Assembly (NCBI GenBank): GCA_002315595.1
Contig: DCHG01000003.1
Span: 846 to 28,737 of the forward strand
DNA length: 27,892 bases
Source of the DNA: Clostridiales bacterium UBA1758
GTDB lineage: Bacteria > Bacillota > Clostridia > Oscillospirales > UBA1758
Reading direction: 5' to 3'
Of this stretch, positions 1-7,806 are shown piece after piece. The notes below the pieces were generated by a model. The model was not told the DNA's origin. It ran no database searches and worked only from the letters and a program-made list of their open reading frames with translations. Positions within the stretch are counted from its first letter, which is position 1. Each line of letters begins with the position of its first letter. A program made the translations under genes and the position numbers.

Positions 1-371
1 GTTTCGCCCGAATGTCCAAGAAGTATGAAGCGGAACAGGCAGAGATCACGGAGAAGATCAAGGACGCAAAATCCGCGCTGGATAAATCCAACAGTCAATC
101 CGTGACCGCCGATATGTTCATTGCCACCGTCCGCAAATACACCCGTGCCAAGACGCTCACCCCGAAAATGGTGAACGAGCTGATTCAGTATATTGAGGTA
201 CATCAGGCAGAAAAGATTGATGGTGTATGGGAACAGAGAATCATCATTCACTATAACTGCGTAGGCGTTATCGACATCCCTGACATTCTGCCGATCCCCA
301 ATACCGAGGTTGCCGTCAATACACGGAAAGGTGTTGTTGTGAATTATGCGCCGAATACCGTGGCTGTATAG
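1..371 (+). CDS. C-terminal end of a large serine recombinase (TnpX/DUF4368 type), 5' truncated by window
   Basis: The reading frame is open from the first bases (in-frame residues F-A-R precede the first ATG at 12), so this is the tail of a longer gene, not a complete 119-residue protein. The visible part begins with a charged coiled-coil stretch (KKYEAEQAEITEKIKDAK), then a stretch resembling the C-terminal DUF4368-like domain of large serine recombinases (TPKMVNELIQYIEVHQ, then WEQRIIIHYN). Such recombinases excise and insert Tn4451-like or Tn916-like mobilizable elements and usually sit close to one end of the element, so the chromosome/element boundary probably lies between this stop codon and the tRNA-Leu. 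The catalytic N-terminal domain lies outside the window and cannot be judged. Family assignment is by recognition of this tail only. Confidence 0.8.
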   Translation, partial: FARMSKKYEAEQAEITEKIKDAKSALDKSNSQSVTADMFIATVRKYTRAKTLTPKMVNELIQYIEVHQAEKIDGVWEQRIIIHYNCVGVIDIPDILPIPNTEVAVNTRKGVVVNYAPNTVAV

Positions 372-386
372 CGGACGAACCTTCGG

Positions 387-425
387 AAAAAGAAAAAGCA
401 GAGAGTCCCGAAAGAAACTCTCTGC
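387..425 (-). terminator. Distal intrinsic terminator downstream of tRNA-Leu
   Basis: A 9-bp stem (398-406 with 417-425) is followed, in minus-strand reading, by T5-C-T5. On the plus strand the U-run is missing, so it would stop leftward transcription running from the tRNA toward the recombinase element. Confidence 0.7.
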
Positions 426-459
426 CATAAATGTTCAGTTTGACCTCGCTTTTTTACAT

Positions 460-508
460 AAAAAGCGAGTGTTCTTACAGCAACTTTCAAATGCTGTAAG
501 AACACTCG
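460..508 (-). terminator. Proximal tRNA-Leu terminator, 17-bp perfect stem
   Basis: Positions 466-482 pair perfectly with 492-508 around a 9-nt loop, and a run of T follows on the minus strand (460-464). It begins 3 nt past the encoded CCA end of the tRNA. The T-run also belongs to a second inverted repeat (445-454 with 460-469), which would compete with this stem. Confidence 0.8.
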
Positions 509-511
509 TAA

Positions 512-598
512 TGGTGCGGGTAAGAGGACTTGAACCTCCACGAAGTTGCCCCCACTAGAACCTGAATCTAGCGCGTCTGCCAATTCCGCCATACCCGC
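512..598 (-). tRNA. tRNA-Leu (anticodon CAG), CCA encoded
   Basis: The minus strand folds as a class II tRNA. A 7-bp acceptor stem (GCGGGTA with TACCCGC), D-arm with GGCAGACGC, anticodon stem CTAGA/TCTAG with loop TTCAGGT (anticodon CAG), a long variable arm (TGGGGGCAACTTCGTG), a TTCAAGTC T-loop, discriminator A and encoded CCA are all present. The length of 87 nt and the long variable arm agree with tRNA-Leu. It has its own consensus promoter and two terminators, so it is a single-gene unit. tRNA-Leu genes are common insertion neighbours of mobile elements, and here a recombinase tail lies 140 nt away. Confidence 0.96.
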
Positions 599-628
599 AT
601 ATTGACTTTTGCTTTAACCAGCTTTTTA

Positions 629-657
629 ATTATATATGACTATCTTTGAAATGTCAA
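629..657 (-). promoter_or_regulatory. Consensus sigma-A promoter of tRNA-Leu
   Basis: Read on the minus strand: TTGACA (652-657), 17-bp spacer, TATAAT (629-634). Both hexamers are perfect. The predicted start lies near 622, leaving about 24 nt of 5' leader before the tRNA. Confidence 0.88.
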
Positions 658-754
658 GATATTTTTACGCGAAATGAGAAAAGCCGGATTTATCATAAAG
701 CAAGAAGCCATGATCAAATCATTTTCATAACAAACATCGTTGAAACGAGGTGAA

Positions 755-2047
755 TTATGAAAAATCGGAATGATTCGCTTTTCTATCCACTGTAACATCA
801 AAAATAACCGTGTTTTTTGTCGGAATATCTTCGCCTTCGGCGTACACCTGATAGGTTGTGCAAAGTGACAGACTGTTTTCGCCGGTAACTACGGGATAGA
901 TATTACTGTAACTGATGGTATGGTAGAACTTACAATCGAGAAAATCGCGTCCTTCCGCTAAATTTTCTTTCAATGTTTTGCCGAGAATGGGATAGATACG
1001 GCTCCAATGCTCGCCATCCTCGGTAATCATCATATGAACGCCCGGGCGACCATATGTGAATACGATCAATCCGTTGGGAAGTTTGGTCAGGACCGGGGTG
1101 GTGCTGGAATCGGCGATCTCAACGGGAGCCGTCCATGTCAAGCCCTCATCGTATGACACACAACAAAGCGTTCCGCAGGTTGGAGAAGTTTCAAGATCCA
1201 TACATTTATCCGTCCGCATAACGCAGATCAGTGTGCCGTTATCGGCAAATGCGATACTGAATTCGCAGAATTCGTCCACACCGAAGGGAAGCATGGAATC
1301 GTGGCGTTCGGTGATGATGCTTCGACGCTTCCAATGGATTCCGTCAGCGGATTCCAGTAAATACGCGCCCGTACACAGATAATCCTTCACATCGGGGATC
1401 TGCCCTGCACAGACGGCAAGCCAGCAACCTGAAGGAGCCTTACAAAGCGAATACATAGGGCGGTATTTCCAATAAAGGGGGATTGGGACATAGATGTTTT
1501 TATCGTGATCCGCGCCTTCACTGGGAATGATCACCTCGAGTTGCTCGTCTTCAATAGTCATCGGCTGACGGGTTACTGTGCCGTCGACGACGGAGATAAA
1601 GTCAAATGCGATACAGGAATCCGGCAAATCGGAAAGACGGAAAATACTCAAAACTGCATCGTGATTGATGTTTTCAAACTTTTTGATCGGCTCTGCATTT
1701 TCAAGCGGTTTGATCCTGCTTTGATCGCGGGCGATGGTGTGCATATTGCCGTTCGGCAAAACCACAAACCGATCGGAAAAAATACTGCCGCGGTTGCCTT
1801 CTTTTTCGTCGTTATTTTGATTGATCTGATGCCAGGTTTTGGCATTGTCACGCGAAAGGAAAAAGATGTCGGGACAATCCTGATCGGGCAATTCGTTGTC
1901 GCCGTGTCCGTTGACGCGAATCAAAAGATCGCCGTCGACCGTTCGATTCATCGTCGGCAGACAATACGTTCCCCATTTATCGACCGCGGGACTGCGTTCG
2001 GCACAAAATAGGGTTTTCATTTCGCTGATTTTTACTTCGTAATCCAT
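755..2047 (-). CDS. Cytoplasmic sialidase-like BNR/Asp-box propeller protein
   Basis: A 430-residue protein with at least four Asp-box (BNR) motifs spread along it: SRDNAKTW (about residue 85), SADGIHW (about 234), SYDEGLTW (about 300) and TEDGEHW (about 340). This is the signature of the six-bladed propeller of exo-sialidases (GH33) and related BNR proteins. There is no signal peptide or membrane segment, so it should act inside the cell, for example on imported glycosides or sugar acids. The substrate is not evident. Start: GGAGGTG lies just upstream of ATG. It is the last gene after the GT4 and isomerase-like genes; the 89-nt gap before it has a perfect TATAAT (minus strand, 2072-2077) but a poor -35, so a promoter of its own is possible. 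True sialidase activity is uncertain because the catalytic arginine triad cannot be placed with confidence. Confidence 0.75.
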   Translation of the reverse strand: MDYEVKISEMKTLFCAERSPAVDKWGTYCLPTMNRTVDGDLLIRVNGHGDNELPDQDCPDIFFLSRDNAKTWHQINQNNDEKEGNRGSIFSDRFVVLPNGNMHTIARDQSRIKPLENAEPIKKFENINHDAVLSIFRLSDLPDSCIAFDFISVVDGTVTRQPMTIEDEQLEVIIPSEGADHDKNIYVPIPLYWKYRPMYSLCKAPSGCWLAVCAGQIPDVKDYLCTGAYLLESADGIHWKRRSIITERHDSMLPFGVDEFCEFSIAFADNGTLICVMRTDKCMDLETSPTCGTLCCVSYDEGLTWTAPVEIADSSTTPVLTKLPNGLIVFTYGRPGVHMMITEDGEHWSRIYPILGKTLKENLAEGRDFLDCKFYHTISYSNIYPVVTGENSLSLCTTYQVYAEGEDIPTKNTVIFDVTVDRKANHSDFS

Positions 2048-2136
2048 CGTACACCTCCGATTTTTTCTCTCATTATATCCGTTTTATCAAAGGATGAATA
2101 GGGTATTTTGTTCGAAAAACAGAACGATCTTCCAAA

Positions 2137-2964
2137 TCATTTCTTATCTTCGATCAGTTTTGCAAGATGTCTTGCCGTACCGCACATGACCTTTGCGAGA
2201 TCGGGGTAAACGCAGACGGGCGACTGCAAAAGGGTATTGTCGGATTCGAGGGTGAGGTAGCCGTCGTAGTCGATATCGGCAAGTGCTTGCGTGATGAGAT
2301 CCCAGTCGAACACGCCGGTGTACGGCATCGTATGACAGTCATAGCGGCGATCGTTGTCGTGAATATGCAGGGCGTGAAGACGACCGGGTGTGATCTCGCG
2401 GATAAAGAGGTCGGGGCGGCAATAGGTCAGTGCCGCATGACCGATGTCAAGACAGGCGACGAAATGATCGCTCAAACGATCGACAACGGCGTTGAATTCC
2501 TTCGGTACACTCAAAACTGCGGGCTTCGGTACATTTTTCAGATCGTCCCAGCCGAACATATTTTCCACGGCGATCTTGATGCCGTATTCTACTGCGATCG
2601 GCTCCAATTCATCGTAAAAGGCTATATTTTCCTCTATATTGTTTTCTTTGACAAAGAGGGGATGAACAACGATGTCGTCGACGCCGAGTACGCCCGCAAC
2701 ACGAATTGCTTGCTTGATCCGTTCATCCATATGCGAAATCATCGGGGCGTGCGCCTGATTAAAACGCAGACCTCGATCTTCGACGAGATTTCGAAGTTTC
2801 TCGGCATACCCGATCCAATTTGATCCAAACAGTTCGGAAGACATGGATTGCTCATTGTAAAGCGAAAGATCAAGGGCGTCGTAGCCTGCGTCACAAAGGC
2901 GAATCAAGCCATCTTCAATTCCGTATGTTTCACAAAAAACCTGCGTTTGGGTGGAAACTTTCAT
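2137..2964 (-). CDS. Sugar phosphate isomerase/epimerase-like TIM barrel (AP endonuclease 2 superfamily)
   Basis: A 275-residue protein with the hallmarks of the xylose-isomerase-like/AP-endonuclease-2 barrel: an early AGYDALDLSL strand, FNQAHAPM, VVHPLF, AVENMFGWD (metal-ligand Glu), CLDIGHA (Asp and His) and HALHIHDND near residue 200, ending in GYLTLESD (Glu). These Glu/Asp/His residues form the usual divalent-metal site. Members isomerise or epimerise sugars, inosose or similar polyols; the substrate cannot be told here. It follows the GT4 gene by 24 nt and precedes the BNR gene, suggesting joint carbohydrate handling. The start has AGAGGT 7 nt upstream. Length is normal for the family. 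Confidence 0.85.
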   Translation of the reverse strand: MKVSTQTQVFCETYGIEDGLIRLCDAGYDALDLSLYNEQSMSSELFGSNWIGYAEKLRNLVEDRGLRFNQAHAPMISHMDERIKQAIRVAGVLGVDDIVVHPLFVKENNIEENIAFYDELEPIAVEYGIKIAVENMFGWDDLKNVPKPAVLSVPKEFNAVVDRLSDHFVACLDIGHAALTYCRPDLFIREITPGRLHALHIHDNDRRYDCHTMPYTGVFDWDLITQALADIDYDGYLTLESDNTLLQSPVCVYPDLAKVMCGTARHLAKLIEDKK

Positions 2965-2988
2965 AAAATACCTCTTTCTAATTGAAAA

Positions 2989-4161
2989 TCAGTGGAAAAA
3001 ATTACGCTTTATTGGCGTGAAATGTTCGGCTAAATACTTATATCTGCGTTCGACATCGTAAATAACGCCGTCCCATGCAAGGGGAATATCCCGCTTGGCG
3101 TTGTAACGGAGATCGTTTTTTTCACGGTCACTCATTTCAACGAGATAGTGAAATGCGGTATCGCAGATGGATTCGGGATCGTCCTCGCAGACAAGGCCGT
3201 TGATGCCGTTTTGAATACATTCCGCGGGCGCACTGTTTTTTGCGACCAAAGAAGCCGTTCCCATAACGGCTGCTTCCCGTACGACAAGACCTGCGGTATC
3301 GTATAACGAGGGGAACATAAACAAGGAGGCGGCTTGATATAACCCGTCAAGCAGATCGGTATCGCCGATATGTCCGGTAAAGATCGTGTCCACACCGAGG
3401 GTATCGGACAATTCCCGCAACGATGTTTGGTCGCGTCCCTGACCGACAAAGACAAGTTGATATTCAATTCCACGGCGCGAAAGAAGGTGGCAGGCTTCAA
3501 TCACATGGGGCAGGTTTTTCTTGTTGTCGATCTGTCCGACATAGAGCAGGATCGGTCGCTCGTCGAGGTGAAATCGTGCGCGTGCCGTCAATTCATTTTC
3601 GGGATCCGCTTTACGAATATCACTGCCATTGGGGACGATCTTGATCTCGCCACGATAACCGTATGATTCGAGAATTCCTGCGGCGTAATTGCTGACCGTC
3701 CAGACCTCATCGCAGTTTTCATAAAAATTGACGACGAATTTGACGCCGAGTGTCGCAAGCAGGTCGGAATGTGTCACGCGCTTGAAATCGTCGTAGTACT
3801 GCGAGTGAAAGGTGCCGATCAGCGGAACGTCCAGTTTGGAGGCAAGCCGCATTGCTTCAAGTCCTGCAAAACTCGGCGTATGTGCGTGAATAATGTCGGG
3901 ACGCAATGAAGCGATCCGTTCGGCATAATGCGAATCGAGCATTGCAATTCCCGTTCGATACTGTGGCGCGGAGGGCGTTTTGACAGAACTGAAATCAATG
4001 ACCTCAAACGGATATTTTCCGCGGAAGCCGAAGTCCATAAACGGACAGACAACACTGCACTCATGTCCGTGCGAAGAAAGAACATCGGCATACTGATATA
4101 CGACTCTGCCGACACCGTCAACCACGGGTAAAAAAGAGTCGGAACAAAGACAGATCTTCAT
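2989..4161 (-). CDS. Family 4 glycosyltransferase, diacylglycerol glucosyltransferase-like
   Basis: GT-B fold glycosyltransferase. The start is placed at the ATG at 4161, with GGGGAGG 7 nt upstream, rather than the upstream ATG at 4227; this gives 390 residues beginning MKICLCSDSFLPVVDGVGR. The N-terminal half has the glycine loop (DGVGRVV), IIHAHTPS and IGTFHSQYYDDF; the C-terminal half has LLYVGQIDNKKNL and the EX7E donor site (REAAVMGTASLVAKNSAPAE). The N-terminal pattern resembles enzymes that glucosylate diacylglycerol (MgdA type) or phosphatidylinositol mannosyltransferases, so a membrane glycolipid product is plausible but unproven. It is the first gene of a three-gene minus-strand unit, with its own promoter divergent from that of the SLH protein. 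Confidence 0.88.
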   Translation of the reverse strand: MKICLCSDSFLPVVDGVGRVVYQYADVLSSHGHECSVVCPFMDFGFRGKYPFEVIDFSSVKTPSAPQYRTGIAMLDSHYAERIASLRPDIIHAHTPSFAGLEAMRLASKLDVPLIGTFHSQYYDDFKRVTHSDLLATLGVKFVVNFYENCDEVWTVSNYAAGILESYGYRGEIKIVPNGSDIRKADPENELTARARFHLDERPILLYVGQIDNKKNLPHVIEACHLLSRRGIEYQLVFVGQGRDQTSLRELSDTLGVDTIFTGHIGDTDLLDGLYQAASLFMFPSLYDTAGLVVREAAVMGTASLVAKNSAPAECIQNGINGLVCEDDPESICDTAFHYLVEMSDREKNDLRYNAKRDIPLAWDGVIYDVERRYKYLAEHFTPIKRNFFH

Positions 4162-4209
4162 GTAAGCCTCCCCAAAAGACAAAAGACGACGAAAGATGAA
4201 ATCAATACT

Positions 4210-4237
4210 ATTATACCCTTTTTTCAACGATTGTCGA
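4210..4237 (-). promoter_or_regulatory. Promoter of the GT4 operon
   Basis: Minus strand: TCGACA (4232-4237), 16-bp spacer, perfect TATAAT (4210-4215). It is divergent from the promoter at 4294-4322, with a 56-bp gap between them where a shared regulator could sit. Confidence 0.65.
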
Positions 4238-4293
4238 GTTAAAATGTAACAAAATTTACCATGAATTCGAAAGAAAAAGATTTGAAAAGAAAA

Positions 4294-4322
4294 TTGACAA
4301 ATTCGACAAAAAGCACTATTAT
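4294..4322 (+). promoter_or_regulatory. Strong sigma-A promoter of the SLH phosphodiester glycosidase
   Basis: TTGACA (4294-4299), 17-bp spacer, TATTAT (4317-4322). The predicted start is near 4329, about 45 nt before the TTG start codon. Confidence 0.85.
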
Positions 4323-4373
4323 ATGTTGTGTAATCTCACATTGTTATTCGGCAAAAAATAAAGGAGAAACGCA

Positions 4374-6728
4374 TTGAAACAGATGAAAAAAATGATGAAA
4401 AAAGCGGCGGCGTTGGTGTTGGCGGCAACAATGCTTTTCGGTAGTATTTCCGTTGCTTCTGCGGCGGGAACAGGGACGGGCTCCGTTCAGTATTCCGACA
4501 CCACGGAACTGACGGAGGGCTTTTCGTACCGCGATGATGTTTCGTTCAACCAAAACGGCAAGCGTGTCGAAACCTATTCGGTCGAAATTTCGCCGGACAG
4601 TGAAGTAAAACCGATTGTTGTCGCCTGTGATACGATCTATGGAGGAATGACACTTAGCCGCGTGATCAAATATGCCACCGAATTAGGGTATAATGTCCTC
4701 GGCGGGATAAATTCCGATTTCTTTTGGTCGGAAAGTAAGACGCCGATCGGGGCGGTCATTGAGGAAGGAATTTATAAATCAAGCCCGGAAGGTGAAAATG
4801 TATTTGCCTTTACATCAAATTCTGCCGTTGTAAAAACGACACCAAATATCACGATAAACCTTAAAAATAACGGAAAATCGGAAGATTTTGATCCGATTAC
4901 CGGCAGTTTGCTTGGACCTGATATTGTGACCAACCAGGGAAAGTCTGTAAAGGTATCTCACTTTAATAAGATGCGTTATGCTTCGGGCGGGTTGTATCTT
5001 TATTCCGAGGCGTTTTCTACGGTTTCTACAAGAACATCCGCACAAGGGTGGGCGGTTCGCTTCCAAATCAAAGAGGGAAGACTGTCCGTCGGAGAGTCCG
5101 CGGAACTGGAAGTGACCGAAATCATTCCGTCGGGGACTGCATTTACGATCGGAAAGGATAATCTTGTGCTGACGGCGACGGCGGACGCAGGATGTGAGGC
5201 GGCTCTTGATTGCTTTGCCGTCGGCGACCGTGTGAAACTTTCCGTGACGACCAATTGTCCCGAACTGGAAGCCGCGGAATGGGCGACCGGTTGCGGCGAT
5301 ATTTTGATCGAAAATGGTGCGATCACTGATTCCGCCAAATGGGATCAGTCGATCGCTTCCGCCAATCCGAGAACGGCGGTCGGTGTGAAAGCGGATGGTA
5401 CATATGTTTTTTGTGTTGTCGACGGTAGAACGATCAATCATTCCAACGGCGCGACATTAAAACAACTGTCGCAGGATCTTTTGGATGCCGGATGCGTGAC
5501 GGCGGTCAATTTTGACGGTGGCGGTTCCAGTACGATGGCGATCCGAAAGCCCGGCTATTCCGCCTGCACGATCCTGAACACGCCGTCATCGGGCAGTGAA
5601 CGTGTATGCTCGACATTTATTCTTTTTGTGACGAATACAGAAAGCGACGGGATTACAAAACGCCTTTATTTGAAAGAAAGCGGAACGATGATTCTGTCGG
5701 GAGCAAGCATTGAATTGAACGCATTGGCTTCCGATGCGGGAATTGTCCCGTCGGAACTTCCGAAAAACATTGTTTTCTCATCGAGAAATAACTACGGCAC
5801 GATCAGCGGTAATCAATACATCGCCGGGGATCGCACGGGCGATGACCGCATCGGGATCCTCGATATGTGGTCGGGCGTTTCCGGATTCGGGACGATTCAT
5901 GTGACCGTGGCGGGGGATTCTATGGATCTCATTGATCGGAATACGGGCAAGACGCCCCTCACGACGGGACTGAAAAACGGCGACGAGATCGCCATCGAAG
6001 CAAGGCTGAACTATCTCGGGATAAATGTTGTCACCACGGGTTTGAAGCCCGAATTTTTCGTTGAAGGCGATGTCGGGATCATCACAGAGGACGGACTTTT
6101 TGTGGCAAACGGTGCGCCGGGTGCCGATGGTACGATCATTGTCAAATTCGGCGGGGTGGAAAAGCATCTCACGGTGAAGATCGGGATGTATTTTACCGAT
6201 ACGGTCGGACACTGGGCAAATGAATACATCGATAAACTTTTCAATAACGGCGTGATCAGCGGGATCGGCGATAATAAATTCGGACCGAATAACGGTATCA
6301 AGCGTTGCGATTTTGTTATGATGCTTTGGAAGGCGGCTGGCAGTCCGACGTCGTCGTCAACCAAATTTACCGATGTTTCGGAAAGCGATTATTACTGCAA
6401 TGCCGTTTCGTGGGCGGCGGAAAAGGGTATCACCCTCGGTGACGGAAAGGGTGGTTTTCAGCCGAAAACCACCGTCAAACGCGAGCAGGCATTTGCGTTC
6501 ATCGCAAGATATATGGTCTGCATGGGGATGAGTGTGCCATCGGCGGATCGCAGTTTACTTGACCAATTCACGGACAGATCGTATATTTCGGAATATGCCG
6601 TCGATACGATGTCGTCGCTTGTGACACTTGGAATGGTCAGCGGTTCCGATGGAAAACTCAACCCGCAAAAGGATGTCACGCGTGCAGAAACCGCAAAATT
6701 GCTGTATTTTATGCTTTATGTGAAATAA
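4374..6728 (+). CDS. Secreted NAGPA/DUF2233 phosphodiester glycosidase with three SLH domains
   Basis: A 784-residue exported protein. The TTG at 4374 is the start because AAGGAG lies 7 nt before it; the ATG at 4383 would be too far. Residues 1-32 form a signal peptide (KKMMKK, hydrophobic core, SVASAA cleavage). The middle carries the NAGPA domain: GGINSDFFW near residue 113, NPRTAVGVKADG near 323 and AVNFDGGGSS near 379. This family removes GlcNAc or other sugars linked through a phosphodiester. A bacterial Ig-like segment follows, then three S-layer homology repeats starting about 607, 664 and 732 (FTDTVGHWANEYI, FTDVSESDYYCNAV, FTDRSYISEYAV). It should be held on the outer wall through pyruvylated secondary polymer and act on phosphodiester-linked glycans there. 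The substrate is inferred only from the family. Confidence 0.9.
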   Translation: MKQMKKMMKKAAALVLAATMLFGSISVASAAGTGTGSVQYSDTTELTEGFSYRDDVSFNQNGKRVETYSVEISPDSEVKPIVVACDTIYGGMTLSRVIKYATELGYNVLGGINSDFFWSESKTPIGAVIEEGIYKSSPEGENVFAFTSNSAVVKTTPNITINLKNNGKSEDFDPITGSLLGPDIVTNQGKSVKVSHFNKMRYASGGLYLYSEAFSTVSTRTSAQGWAVRFQIKEGRLSVGESAELEVTEIIPSGTAFTIGKDNLVLTATADAGCEAALDCFAVGDRVKLSVTTNCPELEAAEWATGCGDILIENGAITDSAKWDQSIASANPRTAVGVKADGTYVFCVVDGRTINHSNGATLKQLSQDLLDAGCVTAVNFDGGGSSTMAIRKPGYSACTILNTPSSGSERVCSTFILFVTNTESDGITKRLYLKESGTMILSGASIELNALASDAGIVPSELPKNIVFSSRNNYGTISGNQYIAGDRTGDDRIGILDMWSGVSGFGTIHVTVAGDSMDLIDRNTGKTPLTTGLKNGDEIAIEARLNYLGINVVTTGLKPEFFVEGDVGIITEDGLFVANGAPGADGTIIVKFGGVEKHLTVKIGMYFTDTVGHWANEYIDKLFNNGVISGIGDNKFGPNNGIKRCDFVMMLWKAAGSPTSSSTKFTDVSESDYYCNAVSWAAEKGITLGDGKGGFQPKTTVKREQAFAFIARYMVCMGMSVPSADRSLLDQFTDRSYISEYAVDTMSSLVTLGMVSGSDGKLNPQKDVTRAETAKLLYFMLYVK

Positions 6729-6761
6729 TTTAGATTTTACTGGCATTTTTGTTTGAAATAT

Positions 6762-6769
6762 GGTAGAAT
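6762..6769 (+). promoter_or_regulatory. Extended -10 promoter element before the DivIVA gene
   Basis: TGG-TAGAAT (6762-6769) matches an extended -10; no good -35 is visible. It sits 30 nt before the DivIVA start and could supplement read-through from the upstream SLH gene, which has no terminator after it. Confidence 0.5.
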
Positions 6770-6798
6770 GAATTATCAAATCAATGGGTGGGTTGAAA

Positions 6799-7416
6799 AT
6801 GAACGAAAAAGCATTCCGTAGCAAAATGTTCGGCGGATTTAATAAAAGTGATGTTTTGAAATATCTCGATTCTTTTTCCCGTGAGTATCGCAGTGAGATT
6901 ACTCAACTGAATACGGAGATTGATCGGTTGAAGGAAGAACTGGAAGCGACGAAAAAGGAAAACGAAGAAAAACTTTCCGTAGAGGCGATGGAAACAAAAC
7001 GGATCATTGTCGAAAAATATGAGGCGAAGATTGTCGACAACGATACAAAGATTCAAAGTCTGGAATGCGAAAATCAGTCCTTAAAGGACGAAAACGACAA
7101 ACTGGTCGAACAATTGGACACGTATCGTGCGAAATTTGCCAGTGCCGAAGCCATTGAAGAAGCGGCAAGAAAACATGCCGAACAGATCGAAGCCAATGAG
7201 ATCGACGAACTTCGAAGGATCCGTTCGGAGGTCGACACGGCGGTTTCTGATGCGAAATATCGTTTCGCAACAGTCAAAAAGAATGCGGATGCCATGCGCA
7301 CGAATGTTGTGTTTGAAATGGATAAGATCCGCGATCAAATGCGTGGAATTGGGACAATTCTCGAAGAACTATCCGTTCAATTCGACGCCCTCGGCGACAA
7401 AAGAGAAGATAAATGA
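6799..7416 (+). CDS. DivIVA-domain coiled-coil protein
   Basis: A 205-residue protein when started at ATG 6799, which has GGGTGGG 7-8 nt upstream; the in-frame ATG at 6784 lacks a ribosome site. The first 40 residues (FRSKMFGGFNKSDVLKYLDSF) are the membrane-curvature-binding head of the DivIVA/GpsB family, and residues 35 to about 105 are a long heptad coiled coil rich in E, K, L and Q. The C-terminal part is a second charged helix. Family members mark poles and septa and recruit envelope-building or division proteins. The canonical cell-division divIVA usually sits beside ylmH and sep genes; here it stands alone after the SLH protein, so it may be a paralogue. A strong terminator follows. 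Confidence 0.85.
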   Translation: MNEKAFRSKMFGGFNKSDVLKYLDSFSREYRSEITQLNTEIDRLKEELEATKKENEEKLSVEAMETKRIIVEKYEAKIVDNDTKIQSLECENQSLKDENDKLVEQLDTYRAKFASAEAIEEAARKHAEQIEANEIDELRRIRSEVDTAVSDAKYRFATVKKNADAMRTNVVFEMDKIRDQMRGIGTILEELSVQFDALGDKREDK

Positions 7417-7420
7417 TCAA

Positions 7421-7451
7421 CGCCTCTGCCAAATCGGCAGGGGCGTTTTTT
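7421..7451 (+). terminator. Terminator after the DivIVA gene
   Basis: A 10-bp GC-rich stem (7421-7430 with 7436-7445, one G-T pair) and a 5-nt loop, followed by T6 (7446-7451). It begins 4 nt after the DivIVA stop codon. Confidence 0.9.
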
Positions 7452-7460
7452 GTAAAAGAT

Positions 7461-7486
7461 AACCCCCGTTTCACAAAACGGGGGTT
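7461..7486 (-). terminator. Terminator at the end of the pheST-ireB transcript
   Basis: A 10-bp perfect stem (7461-7470 with 7477-7486) built on CCCCCG/CGGGGG with a 6-nt loop. On the minus strand it lies 9 nt after the stop of the 98-residue gene and is followed by a short T-rich stretch (ATCTTTT). The plus-strand side also has a T-rich stretch, so it may be bidirectional. Confidence 0.7.
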
Positions 7487-7495
7487 GAATTGTTT

Positions 7496-7792
7496 TTATT
7501 TCGCGGAATTTGCTCGTTCGATCCAAATGGATCCAAGATCCATTGCAGGATAAAGACCGGCTTTTTCACTGCGCTTGATGATACGATCTTTCGCACGAAT
7601 CGTCGGATCGGTCAAAGCAAGCATAACGGCGACTTTGGTTGCGACATCCAAATCGCCCTGCTTCTGACTTTCCAAAACCTGCAACATAATGATGTGCTTT
7701 TCGTTCGGATCGCCATAGTAAAGCATATTATCCTTGCGAACAAGGGGTTTTCCCTTATACATCAAGACATTCTGTTTCTTATCAGCGGCCAT
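7496..7792 (-). CDS. Conserved small protein of unknown function, next to ireB
   Basis: A 98-residue protein (MAADKKQNVLMYKGKPLVRK...). The start is taken at ATG 7792 with AAAGGAG 5 nt upstream, rather than the in-frame TTG at 7810. I do not recognise a named family. The YKGKPLVRKDNMLYYGD opening followed by a helix-rich middle (ILESQKQG-like, VATKVAVMLALTD) and the tail GLYPAMDLGSIWIERA look strongly conserved in style, and I believe similar small proteins occur in other Clostridia. There are no membrane segments, signal or cysteines. It starts 14 nt after the ireB stop and ends at the operon terminator, so it is cotranscribed with ireB and may work with it. Confidence 0.8.
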   Translation of the reverse strand: MAADKKQNVLMYKGKPLVRKDNMLYYGDPNEKHIIMLQVLESQKQGDLDVATKVAVMLALTDPTIRAKDRIIKRSEKAGLYPAMDLGSIWIERANSAK

Positions 7793-7806
7793 ATGCGCTC
7801 CTTTCG

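Noticed and set aside
344..592. Short open frames over the tRNA and hairpin region
   Set aside because: They cover the tRNA-Leu gene and its terminators, and lack ribosome sites.
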